From Bradyrhizobium genosp. L (GTDB lineage Bacteria > Pseudomonadota > Alphaproteobacteria > Rhizobiales > Xanthobacteraceae), in contig NZ_CP061378.1 in assembly GCF_015624485.1 (NCBI RefSeq), positions 6,597,501 to 6,661,500 on the forward strand: a DNA stretch of 64,000 nt. Direction: 5' to 3'. A program made the position numbers and the translations under genes. The notes beneath the pieces are model-generated. The model had not been told where the DNA came from, searched no databases, and was given only the letters and a program-made list of their open reading frames with translations. Positions 46,617 to 53,850 of the stretch are shown one piece after another. How positions within the stretch are numbered: the first letter of the stretch is position 1; every line of letters begins with the position of its first letter.

Positions 46617-47814
46617 CCAGGAAGGCGTCGGCGCCGGCGGCGCGCGCGGCGGCCTCGTCCTCGGCCCGGCCCGAGATCCCGACGATCGGAATCTGACCGT
46701 GTGGCGGCGGCAGCGCGCGGATCAGCCTGATCGCCTCGACGCCACTGACGCCCGGCAGCACCATGTCCATCAGCACCGCATCGAACGTGCCCTGCCCGAG
46801 CCGCTCGGGCGCCGCCTCGCCCTGCCCGATGAATTCAGTGTGATGGCCGAGCTCGGTCAGGATGGTGTTGAGCACGACACGGCCGAACGGATTGTCCTCG
46901 ACACTGAGCAGCCGCAGCCCTTGCGAGGCCTGCGCCGCAGGGTCGCCGGACATGATGCTGACGGGCCCCTCGGCCGGCGCCAGCACCACGCTCAGCGTGA
47001 AGGTGGTGCCGCCGCCGTCGCGCTGGGCCGCGACGATGTCACCGCCCATCGCGCGCGCGAGCTGCTTGACCGAGGACAGGCCAAGGCCCGCGCCGCCGAA
47101 TCGCGCGGCGATCGTGACATTGGCCTGCGAAAATGGCCGGAACAGCCGCCTCACTTCCGCAAGCGACAGCCCGATGCCGCTATCGGAGATCGTAAAGGCG
47201 ACGCCGATCCTGCCCTTCGGTGCCCGCATCGGCGTGACATGCAGCTCGATGCTGCCCTGGTCGGTGAACTTGACGGCATTGTCGATCAGGTTCTCTAGCG
47301 CTGCGCGCAGGCGGACGGGATCGCCGACCGCAAACGCCGGCAGCTTCTCCGACAGCTCGACGGAGGCCGTGAGCCCCTTGGCCGCCGCGCGGCCGGCCAG
47401 CGAATCGCCGGCACTGCGCGCCAGCGTGCGCAGGTCGAAAAAATCCTGCCGGATCTCGAGCCCCGGCCCCTCGCTGCGGGCGGCATCGACGAACAGGGTC
47501 GCCAGGCTCGCCAGGTGCTCGGCGCCGGCCCTGATGGTGTCGACCCAGCGCCGCTCGCGCTCGTCGAGATCGGAGGTCGCGAGCAGATTGCTGATCGCGA
47601 GAATCCCGGTCAGCGGGGTCCGTACCTCATGCGCGAAAGCGGCTAAGGCGGTCTCGACCATGCCGTTGCTGGCTGTCGGCGCGACTTTTGGCGCGGCCCG
47701 TTTGCGACGCGGCGTGGCGGCCGCCTTGGCTGCGCGTGATTTGGAGGCGCGCTTCTTCGACGGCGTCCGCTTGGGCTGCCGTTTACTGCGCTGCGCGCGC
47801 GATTTTAACGCCAT
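46543..47814 (-). CDS. Hybrid histidine kinase/response regulator with histone-like basic N-terminus
   Basis: 423-residue soluble signalling protein. Residues 2-45 are almost entirely Lys, Arg, Ala, Ser and Pro (for example PKRTPSKKRASKSRAAKAAA), like histone H1-type tails. Then a HisKA H-box FAHEVRTPLTGI (His about 62), HATPase_c with N-box NLIDNAVKF, G1 SDSGIGL, G2 FGGAGLGLSS, and a C-terminal REC domain with VEDN, phospho-acceptor in VLMDMVLPGVSG (about 348) and Lys in VKPVS. There is no sensor or membrane segment. Start ATG at 47814 with GGGGAT upstream. The 3' end overlaps yihY by 74 bp in convergent orientation. Confidence 0.9.
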   Translation of the reverse strand: MALKSRAQRSKRQPKRTPSKKRASKSRAAKAAATPRRKRAAPKVAPTASNGMVETALAAFAHEVRTPLTGILAISNLLATSDLDERERRWVDTIRAGAEHLASLATLFVDAARSEGPGLEIRQDFFDLRTLARSAGDSLAGRAAAKGLTASVELSEKLPAFAVGDPVRLRAALENLIDNAVKFTDQGSIELHVTPMRAPKGRIGVAFTISDSGIGLSLAEVRRLFRPFSQANVTIAARFGGAGLGLSSVKQLARAMGGDIVAAQRDGGGTTFTLSVVLAPAEGPVSIMSGDPAAQASQGLRLLSVEDNPFGRVVLNTILTELGHHTEFIGQGEAAPERLGQGTFDAVLMDMVLPGVSGVEAIRLIRALPPPHGQIPIVGISGRAEDEAAARAAGADAFLVKPVSPRALATALLAATHRAAAAT

Positions 47815-47932
47815 GGTACTGTGATCCCCGCCCCCCGGGCAGCATGGCATGCCAGCAGTGCCGGAGTCACGGCGACGTTAGCGGCAAACCACCTGATGGT
47901 TACGGGATTTCCCCGGCAGACTAGCTGCACCT

Positions 47933-47955
47933 CTCCCGCTTGCGGGGAGGGAGCG
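47933..47955. repeat. Short hairpin between GluQRS and kinase genes
   Basis: CTCTCCCGCTTGCGGGGAG forms a 7-8 bp GC stem with a short loop, about 20 bp after the gluQRS stop codon. It resembles the family H core (CCCGCAAGGGGG). It could end gluQRS transcription on the minus strand, though no T-run follows. Confidence 0.45.
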
Positions 47956-47973
47956 CACCTCCGTCGTGGCCAG

Positions 47974-48843
47974 TTACGTCAGGCCGACCAGACGGCGAAT
48001 ATCGGCCGGGCTCGCACCTTCTGCGCGCAACTCGCGCAGGCCGGTTGCGTGGGTTGATTTCGAGAGCTTGTGGCCGGCCGTGTCGCGGATCAGCCCGTGG
48101 TGCCGGTAGGCCGGCGCGGGCAGGCCGAGCCGTTGCTGCAACAGCCGATGGACGCTGGTCGACCAGAACAGGTCGGCGCCCCGCACCACGTCGGTGACGC
48201 CTTGCAGTGCATCGTCGATCACGACGGACAGGTGGTAGCTGGTCGGCGTCTGTTTGCGCGCCAGGATGACGTCGCCCCAGGCCTCGGGGTAGGCCGCCAC
48301 CTCGCCGCTCTCGCCAGCGCGGCCCTCGCCCTGCTCGTTCCAGGAGAGACGGCCTGCGCGCGCGCAGGCTGCGGCCGTGTCGAGCCGCAGCGCGAACGGC
48401 AGGCCCTGCCCGATCAGCCGCTCTCGTTGCCCGGCCGAGAGCGATTTCGCTGTGCCCGGATAGAGCGGCGCACCATCGGGATCGCGTGGCCACGCCCCGC
48501 CGGTTTCCTTTTCGGCAACCAGCCGCGCAATCTCGGCGCGGCTCTCAAAACTCGGGTAGATCAAGCCCAGCGCCGACAGGCGGTCGATGGCATCGCGATA
48601 GGCGGCAAGATGCTCCGACTGCCGCCGCACCGGCGTTTCCCAGGCAATCCCGAGCCAGTCGAGATCCTCATAGATCGCCTGCTCGAATTCCGGCCGGCAG
48701 CGCGCCGCGTCGATATCCTCGATCCGCAGCAGCAAGCGCCCGCCCGCCTGTCGCGCCAGGTCGAAGTTGAGCAGCGCGGAATAGGCGTGGCCGAGATGCA
48801 GGTAGCCGTTCGGGCTCGGCGCGAAGCGGAAGACAGGTGGCAT
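47974..48843 (-). CDS. gluQRS: Glutamyl-Q tRNA(Asp) synthetase
   Basis: 289-residue truncated GluRS paralogue that puts glutamate on queuosine in tRNA(Asp). N-terminal FAPSPNGYLHLGHAYSAL holds the class I HIGH-type motif (HLGH), and KMSKS appears as HKLSKST (about 260). It ends before any anticodon-binding domain, the family hallmark. The zinc-binding cysteines found in E. coli YadB are not seen: the equivalent segment reads YPSFESRAEIA with Ser/Ser instead. A second C...C pair is also absent, so this is the zinc-free version. It is divergent from the AlkA-like gene. Confidence 0.93.
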   Translation of the reverse strand: MPPVFRFAPSPNGYLHLGHAYSALLNFDLARQAGGRLLLRIEDIDAARCRPEFEQAIYEDLDWLGIAWETPVRRQSEHLAAYRDAIDRLSALGLIYPSFESRAEIARLVAEKETGGAWPRDPDGAPLYPGTAKSLSAGQRERLIGQGLPFALRLDTAAACARAGRLSWNEQGEGRAGESGEVAAYPEAWGDVILARKQTPTSYHLSVVIDDALQGVTDVVRGADLFWSTSVHRLLQQRLGLPAPAYRHHGLIRDTAGHKLSKSTHATGLRELRAEGASPADIRRLVGLT

Positions 48844-48952
48844 GGTGCGTCATTGCGGGCTCGACCCGGCAATCCATCTGGAAGAGACTCTGTTACGATA
48901 GGAGATGGATGCGCGGGTCAAGCCCGCATGACAAGTTGACGCAGATTGCCAA

Positions 48953-49699
48953 ATGCTGATCCACCTTGAAACCCAGGCCGACCTCGACGACGCCATTTAC
49001 AGGCTGGTCGAGCAGGACCGCCGTCTCCGACCCATCTTCGAGCTGACCGGCATGCCGGCGATCCGGCAGCGCGAGCCGGGCTTTGCGGGGCTCGCCGCGA
49101 TCGTCTGCGGCCAGCAGCTGTCGACCGCGAGCGCGGCGGCGATCTGGGGCCGCGTCAGCAAAGCGTTCGATCCGTTCCATCATGATGCGATCCGGAAAGC
49201 GCGCGCCGACCGGCTCGGCCGGTTCGGGCTGTCGGCGGCCAAGATCAAGACGCTGAAGCACATCGCGCGCGAGCTTGCCGAGGAGCGGCTGAACCTCGAT
49301 GTGCTCGCAAATGAGGACGCCGACGCCGCGCACAACACGCTGACCGCGCTGCCTGGCATCGGGCCGTGGACCGCCGACGTCTATCTGCTGTTCTGTCTCG
49401 GCCATGGCGATGCCTGGCCGGCGGGAGACCTCGCCGTGCAGGAAGCGCTCAAGGTCGGGCTCGGGCTGAAAGAGCGGCCGACACCGAAGCAGATGGCACC
49501 GCTGGCGGAACCGTGGCGGCCGCTGCGCGGCGCCGCCGCGCATCTGTGGTGGGCCTATTATCGCGTGCTGAGGAAGCGCGAGGGCGTCATCGCCGGCGAC
49601 ACACAGGCGAACGATGTTTCAAACTTTGTTGCTGTTGCAGAACCCACCGCGCACAAGGCAAAGATCGCCGCGCGCAAAAAGCCGGGAGCGAAGCCATGA
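48953..49699 (+). CDS. AlkA-like DNA-3-methyladenine glycosylase
   Basis: 248-residue HhH-GPD base-excision glycosylase that removes alkylated purines. The hairpin-helix-hairpin is LPGIGPWTADVYLLF (about 130-144), and the catalytic aspartate is in WPAGDLAVQEAL (about 155-158). It lacks the N-terminal AlkA transcription-factor-like domain of E. coli AlkA and the FCL [4Fe-4S] cysteines. A short basic Lys/Ala C-terminal tail follows. The stop overlaps the DUF2855 start by 4 bp (ATGA), so the glycosylase is translationally coupled to it. Confidence 0.92.
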   Translation: MLIHLETQADLDDAIYRLVEQDRRLRPIFELTGMPAIRQREPGFAGLAAIVCGQQLSTASAAAIWGRVSKAFDPFHHDAIRKARADRLGRFGLSAAKIKTLKHIARELAEERLNLDVLANEDADAAHNTLTALPGIGPWTADVYLLFCLGHGDAWPAGDLAVQEALKVGLGLKERPTPKQMAPLAEPWRPLRGAAAHLWWAYYRVLRKREGVIAGDTQANDVSNFVAVAEPTAHKAKIAARKKPGAKP

Positions 49700-50784
49700 A
49701 CTCGACCGACTTCATCGTGATCAAGAACGACCTGCAGCAATGCAAGGTGATCGAGACCGAGCTGCCCGACGGCGCGGCGCTGCCGGACGGGGCGCTGCTG
49801 GTGAAGGTCACGCGCTTCGCGCTGACCGCGAACAACATCACCTATGCCGTCATCGGCGAGCAGCTCAAATACTGGCAGCTGTTCCCGGCCCCCGATGGTC
49901 ACGGCATCATCCCGGTCTGGGGTCTTGGCGAGGTGATTGCCTCGAAGCATCCGAACGTCGCCGTCGGCGAAACCTTGTTCGGATACTTTCCGATGGCGAC
50001 GTATCTCGTCATCGAGGCCGCCGATGTCAGCAGGCGGGGCTTGCGCGATGCGGCCGCGCATCGGCAGGAGGTCTCGCCGGTCTACAACAATTACGCGCGC
50101 GTCTCCGGCGATCCGAGCTATGCCGGCCGGCAGGGCGACTATCGGGCGCTGATGGTGCCGCTGTTCATGCTGTCGTTCCTGGTCGACGACTTCCTCGCCG
50201 AGAACGATTTCCATGGCGCGCGCCGCGTCATCCTGTCGTCGGCCTCGAGCAAGACCGCGTTCGGCCTCGCCCATCTGCTGCACAAGCGGCCAGGCATCAG
50301 CGTGATCGGGCTGACGTCGAAGGGCAATGTCGATTTCGTCAAATCGCTCGGCTGTTATGACGAGGTCGTCACCTACGACCAGGTCACGGCGCTGCCGCAG
50401 GCGGAGCCGGTCGCCTATGTCGACATGGCCGGCAACAGCGCGCTGCGCGAGACGCTGCATCGCCACTTTGGCGCACAGATGGTCTATTCCGGCCGGGTCG
50501 GGTTGACGCATCGCGCGAGCGAGCCGGACGAGCCGACGCTGCCCGGCGCCAAGCCGATCTGGTTCTTTGCGCCCGACCAGATCCGCAAGCGCGCCAAGGA
50601 ATGGGGACCAGGCGGCCTCGAACAGCGTTTTGGTGCGGCGTGGACCGAACTCGCGCCGCATCTGCCCGGCTGGATCAAGGTGGTCGAGCAGCGCGGGCCG
50701 TCGGCGGTGCGCGAGGCCTATCTCGATACCCTGCAGGGTCGCGTTCCGCCGGATCAGGGCCTGATCTTGTCCCTCGCAGAATAG
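49696..50784 (+). CDS. DUF2855 family protein
   Basis: 362 residues. A region with VGETLFGYFPMATYLVIEA and a SASSKTAFGLAHLLHKRPG nucleotide-binding-like loop (about 177-195) suggests a GroES/quinone-oxidoreductase (MDR) fold without a canonical GxGxxG. The family is annotated only as DUF2855. The start at 49696 overlaps the glycosylase stop. It is 95 bp upstream of the flavin monooxygenase in the same direction. The oxidoreductase fold is inference from pattern; substrate unknown. Confidence 0.85.
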   Translation: MNSTDFIVIKNDLQQCKVIETELPDGAALPDGALLVKVTRFALTANNITYAVIGEQLKYWQLFPAPDGHGIIPVWGLGEVIASKHPNVAVGETLFGYFPMATYLVIEAADVSRRGLRDAAAHRQEVSPVYNNYARVSGDPSYAGRQGDYRALMVPLFMLSFLVDDFLAENDFHGARRVILSSASSKTAFGLAHLLHKRPGISVIGLTSKGNVDFVKSLGCYDEVVTYDQVTALPQAEPVAYVDMAGNSALRETLHRHFGAQMVYSGRVGLTHRASEPDEPTLPGAKPIWFFAPDQIRKRAKEWGPGGLEQRFGAAWTELAPHLPGWIKVVEQRGPSAVREAYLDTLQGRVPPDQGLILSLAE

Positions 50785-50879
50785 CCGGCATCTCGTCACG
50801 GCCTTTCTGCGCATCTGCGAATGGGTATAGGCTTGCCGGCAACGCCCGCAAGACGGCCGATGATGACGAGAAACGCCTG

Positions 50880-52664
50880 ATGCTCGACAAGACGGACGAT
50901 ATTTCGGTTGCCGCCGACAATTGGCTTGTGCAGTTCGAGGACGCGCTGGCCAGCGGTGAGGACGTCCTGCTGCGGCCGCTGTTCCATCCCGACAGCTACT
51001 GGCGCGACGTGCTGGCGCTGAGCTGGAACATCCAGACCGTCAACCGCGCCTTCGCCATCCTCAACGAACTGCCCGCACATGCGCGACGCAGCGCGCCCTG
51101 CAACTTCCGCATCGACCCCGCGCGCGCCGCACCGCGCCGGGTCACGCGCGCCGGCACATCCGCGATCGAGGCGACCTTCAGCTTCGAAATCGCCCTCGGC
51201 CGCGGCCACGGCATCGTGCGGCTGATCGGCGATGCCGACGACGGCGACCGGCTCAAGGCGTGGACGCTGCTGACCGCGCTCGAGGAGTTGAAGGGCTTCG
51301 AGGAGCCGCAGGGCCAAACGCGGCCGCGCGGACAGGCATACTCCCGCGATTTTCGCGGGCCCAACTGGCTCGACCAGCGCAAGGCGTCCGCCGCCTATGC
51401 CGACCGCGACCCCACCGTTCTCGTCGTGGGCGGTGGCCAGGCTGGACTTGCGATCGCGGCGCGGCTGAAGCAGCTCAACATCGACACGCTGATCGTCGAC
51501 CGCGAGGCGCGCATCGGCGACAATTGGCGCAAGCGCTATCACGCGCTGACCCTGCACAACCAGGTGCAGGTCAATCACATGCCCTACATGCCGTTCCCGC
51601 CGAACTGGCCGGTCTATATCCCGAAGGACAAGCTCGCCAACTGGTTCGAGGCCTATGTCGACGCCATGGAGCTGAACTTCTGGACCGGCACGGAGTTCAC
51701 CGGCGGCAGCTATGATGACGCGCAGGGACGCTGGACCGTCGAGCTGCGGCGTGCCGACGGCACGACGCGCAAAATGCAGCCGCATCATGTCGTGATGGCA
51801 ACCGGCGTCAGCGGCATTCCGAACCGGCCCGACATTCCCGGCTTGAACAACTTTGCCGGCAAGGTGGTGCATTCCAGCTTCTACGAGGACGGCGAGGACT
51901 GGTACGGCAAGCGCGCGCTGGTGATCGGCACCGGCAACAGCGGCCACGACATCGCGCAGGACCTGCATTCCTCCGGCGCCGAGGTCACGCTGGTGCAGCG
52001 CTCGGCGACCCTGATCACCAATATCGAGCCGTCGGCGCAGCTCGCTTATGCCACCTACAATGAGGGGACGCTGGAGGACAACGATCTGATCGCGACCTCG
52101 ATGCCGCTGGCGCTCGCCCGGCGCAGCCACGTGCTGCTCACCGAACAATCGAAGGAGCTCGACAAGCCGCTGCTCGATGGGCTTGCCAAGGTCGGATTCA
52201 GGCTCGATTTCGGCGAGGGCGGCACCGGCTGGCAGTTCAAGTATCTCAGCCGCGGCGGCGGCTACTATTTCAATGTCGGCTGCTCCGACCTGGTCGCGAG
52301 CGGCGCGATCAGGTTGAAGCAATTTTCTGACATCGACGCATTCGTGGACGAAGGCGCACGGCTGCGAAGCGGCGAGACGGTCGGAGCCGATCTCATCGTG
52401 CTCGCGACCGGCTACCGGCCGCAGGAGGAACTGGTGACGAGATTGTTCGGCGCCGCGATGGCTGACCGCGTCGGCCCGATCTGGGGCTTTGGCGATGGCC
52501 AGGAGCTGCGCAACATGTACACCCGCACCCCGCAACCGGGCCTCTGGTTCATCGCCGGCAGCCTCGCGCAATGCCGCATCAACTCGCAATATCTCGCGCT
52601 GCAGATCAAGGCGATCGAGGCAGGGCTGTTGCCGCGCGATGTCGGGCCACGCGCCTATTTTTGA
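50880..52664 (+). CDS. Flavin-containing monooxygenase with N-terminal NTF2-like domain
   Basis: 594 residues. An N-terminal SnoaL/NTF2-like domain (about 1-150) precedes an FMO module: FAD motif VLVVGGGQAGLAIAARL (about 180-196) and NADPH motif VIGTGNSGHDIAQDL (about 346-360), with the FMO-identifying segment between them. The FMO part resembles YUCCA-like and putative indole-3-pyruvate monooxygenases of soil microbes. If so, it could make auxin, but substrate cannot be read. The start at 50880 has only a weak ribosome site. It follows DUF2855 and precedes a family C repeat, so it ends this run of four plus-strand genes. Confidence 0.9.
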   Translation: MLDKTDDISVAADNWLVQFEDALASGEDVLLRPLFHPDSYWRDVLALSWNIQTVNRAFAILNELPAHARRSAPCNFRIDPARAAPRRVTRAGTSAIEATFSFEIALGRGHGIVRLIGDADDGDRLKAWTLLTALEELKGFEEPQGQTRPRGQAYSRDFRGPNWLDQRKASAAYADRDPTVLVVGGGQAGLAIAARLKQLNIDTLIVDREARIGDNWRKRYHALTLHNQVQVNHMPYMPFPPNWPVYIPKDKLANWFEAYVDAMELNFWTGTEFTGGSYDDAQGRWTVELRRADGTTRKMQPHHVVMATGVSGIPNRPDIPGLNNFAGKVVHSSFYEDGEDWYGKRALVIGTGNSGHDIAQDLHSSGAEVTLVQRSATLITNIEPSAQLAYATYNEGTLEDNDLIATSMPLALARRSHVLLTEQSKELDKPLLDGLAKVGFRLDFGEGGTGWQFKYLSRGGGYYFNVGCSDLVASGAIRLKQFSDIDAFVDEGARLRSGETVGADLIVLATGYRPQEELVTRLFGAAMADRVGPIWGFGDGQELRNMYTRTPQPGLWFIAGSLAQCRINSQYLALQIKAIEAGLLPRDVGPRAYF

Positions 52665-52666
52665 AA

Positions 52667-52769
52667 CGTCATTCCGGGGCATGCGAAGCATGAGCCCGGA
52701 ATCCATTAAGCCGCGCGTTCTATAGATAAATGGATTCCGGGCCTGCGCTTCGCGCATCCCAGAATGACG
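52667..52769. repeat. Intergenic palindromic repeat, family C
   Basis: GTCATTCCGGGGCATGCGAA at the left and GCATCCCAGAATGACG at the right, with inner CCCGGAATCCATT/AATGGATTCCGGG. Third copy in this window of the element at 8519-8600. Confidence 0.78.
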
Positions 52770-52788
52770 AAAGGGGAGAGACATACAC

Positions 52789-53766
52789 ATGCCAACCATC
52801 CTCGGCACCGGCGAGCATCGCTACCGCGTCGTTGAAAACTGGGCGAAGCTCCCCGACGGCTGGAGTCTGACCGACGTCGCCTCGGTCGCGGTCGACAGCA
52901 AGGACCGCATCTATGTCTTCAACCGCGGCGCCCATCCGATGGTGGTGCTCGACCGCGAAGGAAATTTCCTCCGCAGCTGGGGCGAAGGCTTGTTCGCGCG
53001 CGCCCACGGCCTGCACATCGACGCCGACGACAATCTCTACTGCACCGATGATGGCGATCACACCGTGCGCAAGTGCTCCACCGACGGCAAGGTGCTCTTG
53101 ACCATCGGCATCCCGAACAAGCCGGCGCCGTTCATGAGCGGCGAGCCGTTCCACCGCTGCACCCACACCGCGCTGTCACCGCAAGGCGAGATCTACGTCT
53201 CCGATGGTTACGGCAATGCCTGCGTCCACAAATACACGCCCGACGGCAGGCTGATCAAAAGCTGGGGCGAGCCCGGCACCGATCCGGGCCAGTTCAACAT
53301 CGTGCACAACATCGCGACCGACGCCGATGGCTTCGTCTATGTCGCCGACCGCGAGAACCACCGCGTCCAGGTGTTCGACGGCAACGGCCGATATGAGACG
53401 CAGTGGAACAATCTGCATCGGCCCTGCGCGCTGTGCCGTTGCGGCGGCGGCAAGCAGCCGACCTTCATCGTGGGCGAGCTCGGCCCCAGCATGGCCGTCA
53501 ACCGCAAGGTGCCCAATCTCGGCCCGCGGCTCTCGATCGTCGATGCCAAGGGCAACCGCATCGCGCGCCTCGGCGGCGAGCACGGCCCAGGCGTCGAGAC
53601 CGGAAAGTTTCTCGCGCCGCATGGCCTCGCGCTGGATTCCAGGGGCGACATCTATGTCGGCGAGGTCGGCGTCACCGACTGGAAGACGAGTTTTCCGGAC
53701 ACCGAGATGCCGGCCGCGGTGCGGGTGACACGGTGCCTGCAGAAGCTGGAGCGGGTGACGGGGTAG
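52789..53766 (+). CDS. NHL-repeat protein, peptidyl-alpha-hydroxyglycine amidating lyase family
   Basis: 325-residue six-bladed NHL propeller: repeated blades such as DSKDRIYVFNRGAHPMVVLD, ADDNLYCTDDGDHTVRKC and DGFVYVADRENHRVQVFD. The pattern matches the bacterial family related to peptidyl-alpha-hydroxyglycine alpha-amidating lyase (PAL). No signal peptide is seen, so it is unlike secreted animal PAL. No monooxygenase PHM partner is present. ATG with GGGGAGAG upstream. Its actual reaction, if any, is open. Confidence 0.82.
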   Translation: MPTILGTGEHRYRVVENWAKLPDGWSLTDVASVAVDSKDRIYVFNRGAHPMVVLDREGNFLRSWGEGLFARAHGLHIDADDNLYCTDDGDHTVRKCSTDGKVLLTIGIPNKPAPFMSGEPFHRCTHTALSPQGEIYVSDGYGNACVHKYTPDGRLIKSWGEPGTDPGQFNIVHNIATDADGFVYVADRENHRVQVFDGNGRYETQWNNLHRPCALCRCGGGKQPTFIVGELGPSMAVNRKVPNLGPRLSIVDAKGNRIARLGGEHGPGVETGKFLAPHGLALDSRGDIYVGEVGVTDWKTSFPDTEMPAAVRVTRCLQKLERVTG

Positions 53767-53798
53767 CTCTTTTATTCCGGTCGACACCAAACACTCAG

Positions 53799-53825
53799 CG
53801 TCGTCCTGGCTTTCGCCAGGACGAC
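53799..53825. repeat. Minimal family A hairpin between convergent genes
   Basis: CGTCGTCCTGGC, a TTT-containing loop, and GCCAGGACGAC form an 11-bp stem. It is the outer arm pair of family A with the inner body lost. It sits between the convergent NHL-protein and ClC genes and could slow polymerase on both strands, but has no T-run. Confidence 0.65.
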
Positions 53826-53850
53826 AGCGTCGACAGGCCGCGCGCCGAGA

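Noticed and set aside
13751..53825. Repeated palindromes as a possible CRISPR array
   Set aside because: Copies are kilobases apart, differ in sequence, and lack regular spacers. No cas genes are present.
53799..53825. Hairpin as an intrinsic terminator
   Set aside because: Stable stem but no T-run on either strand; listed as a repeat.
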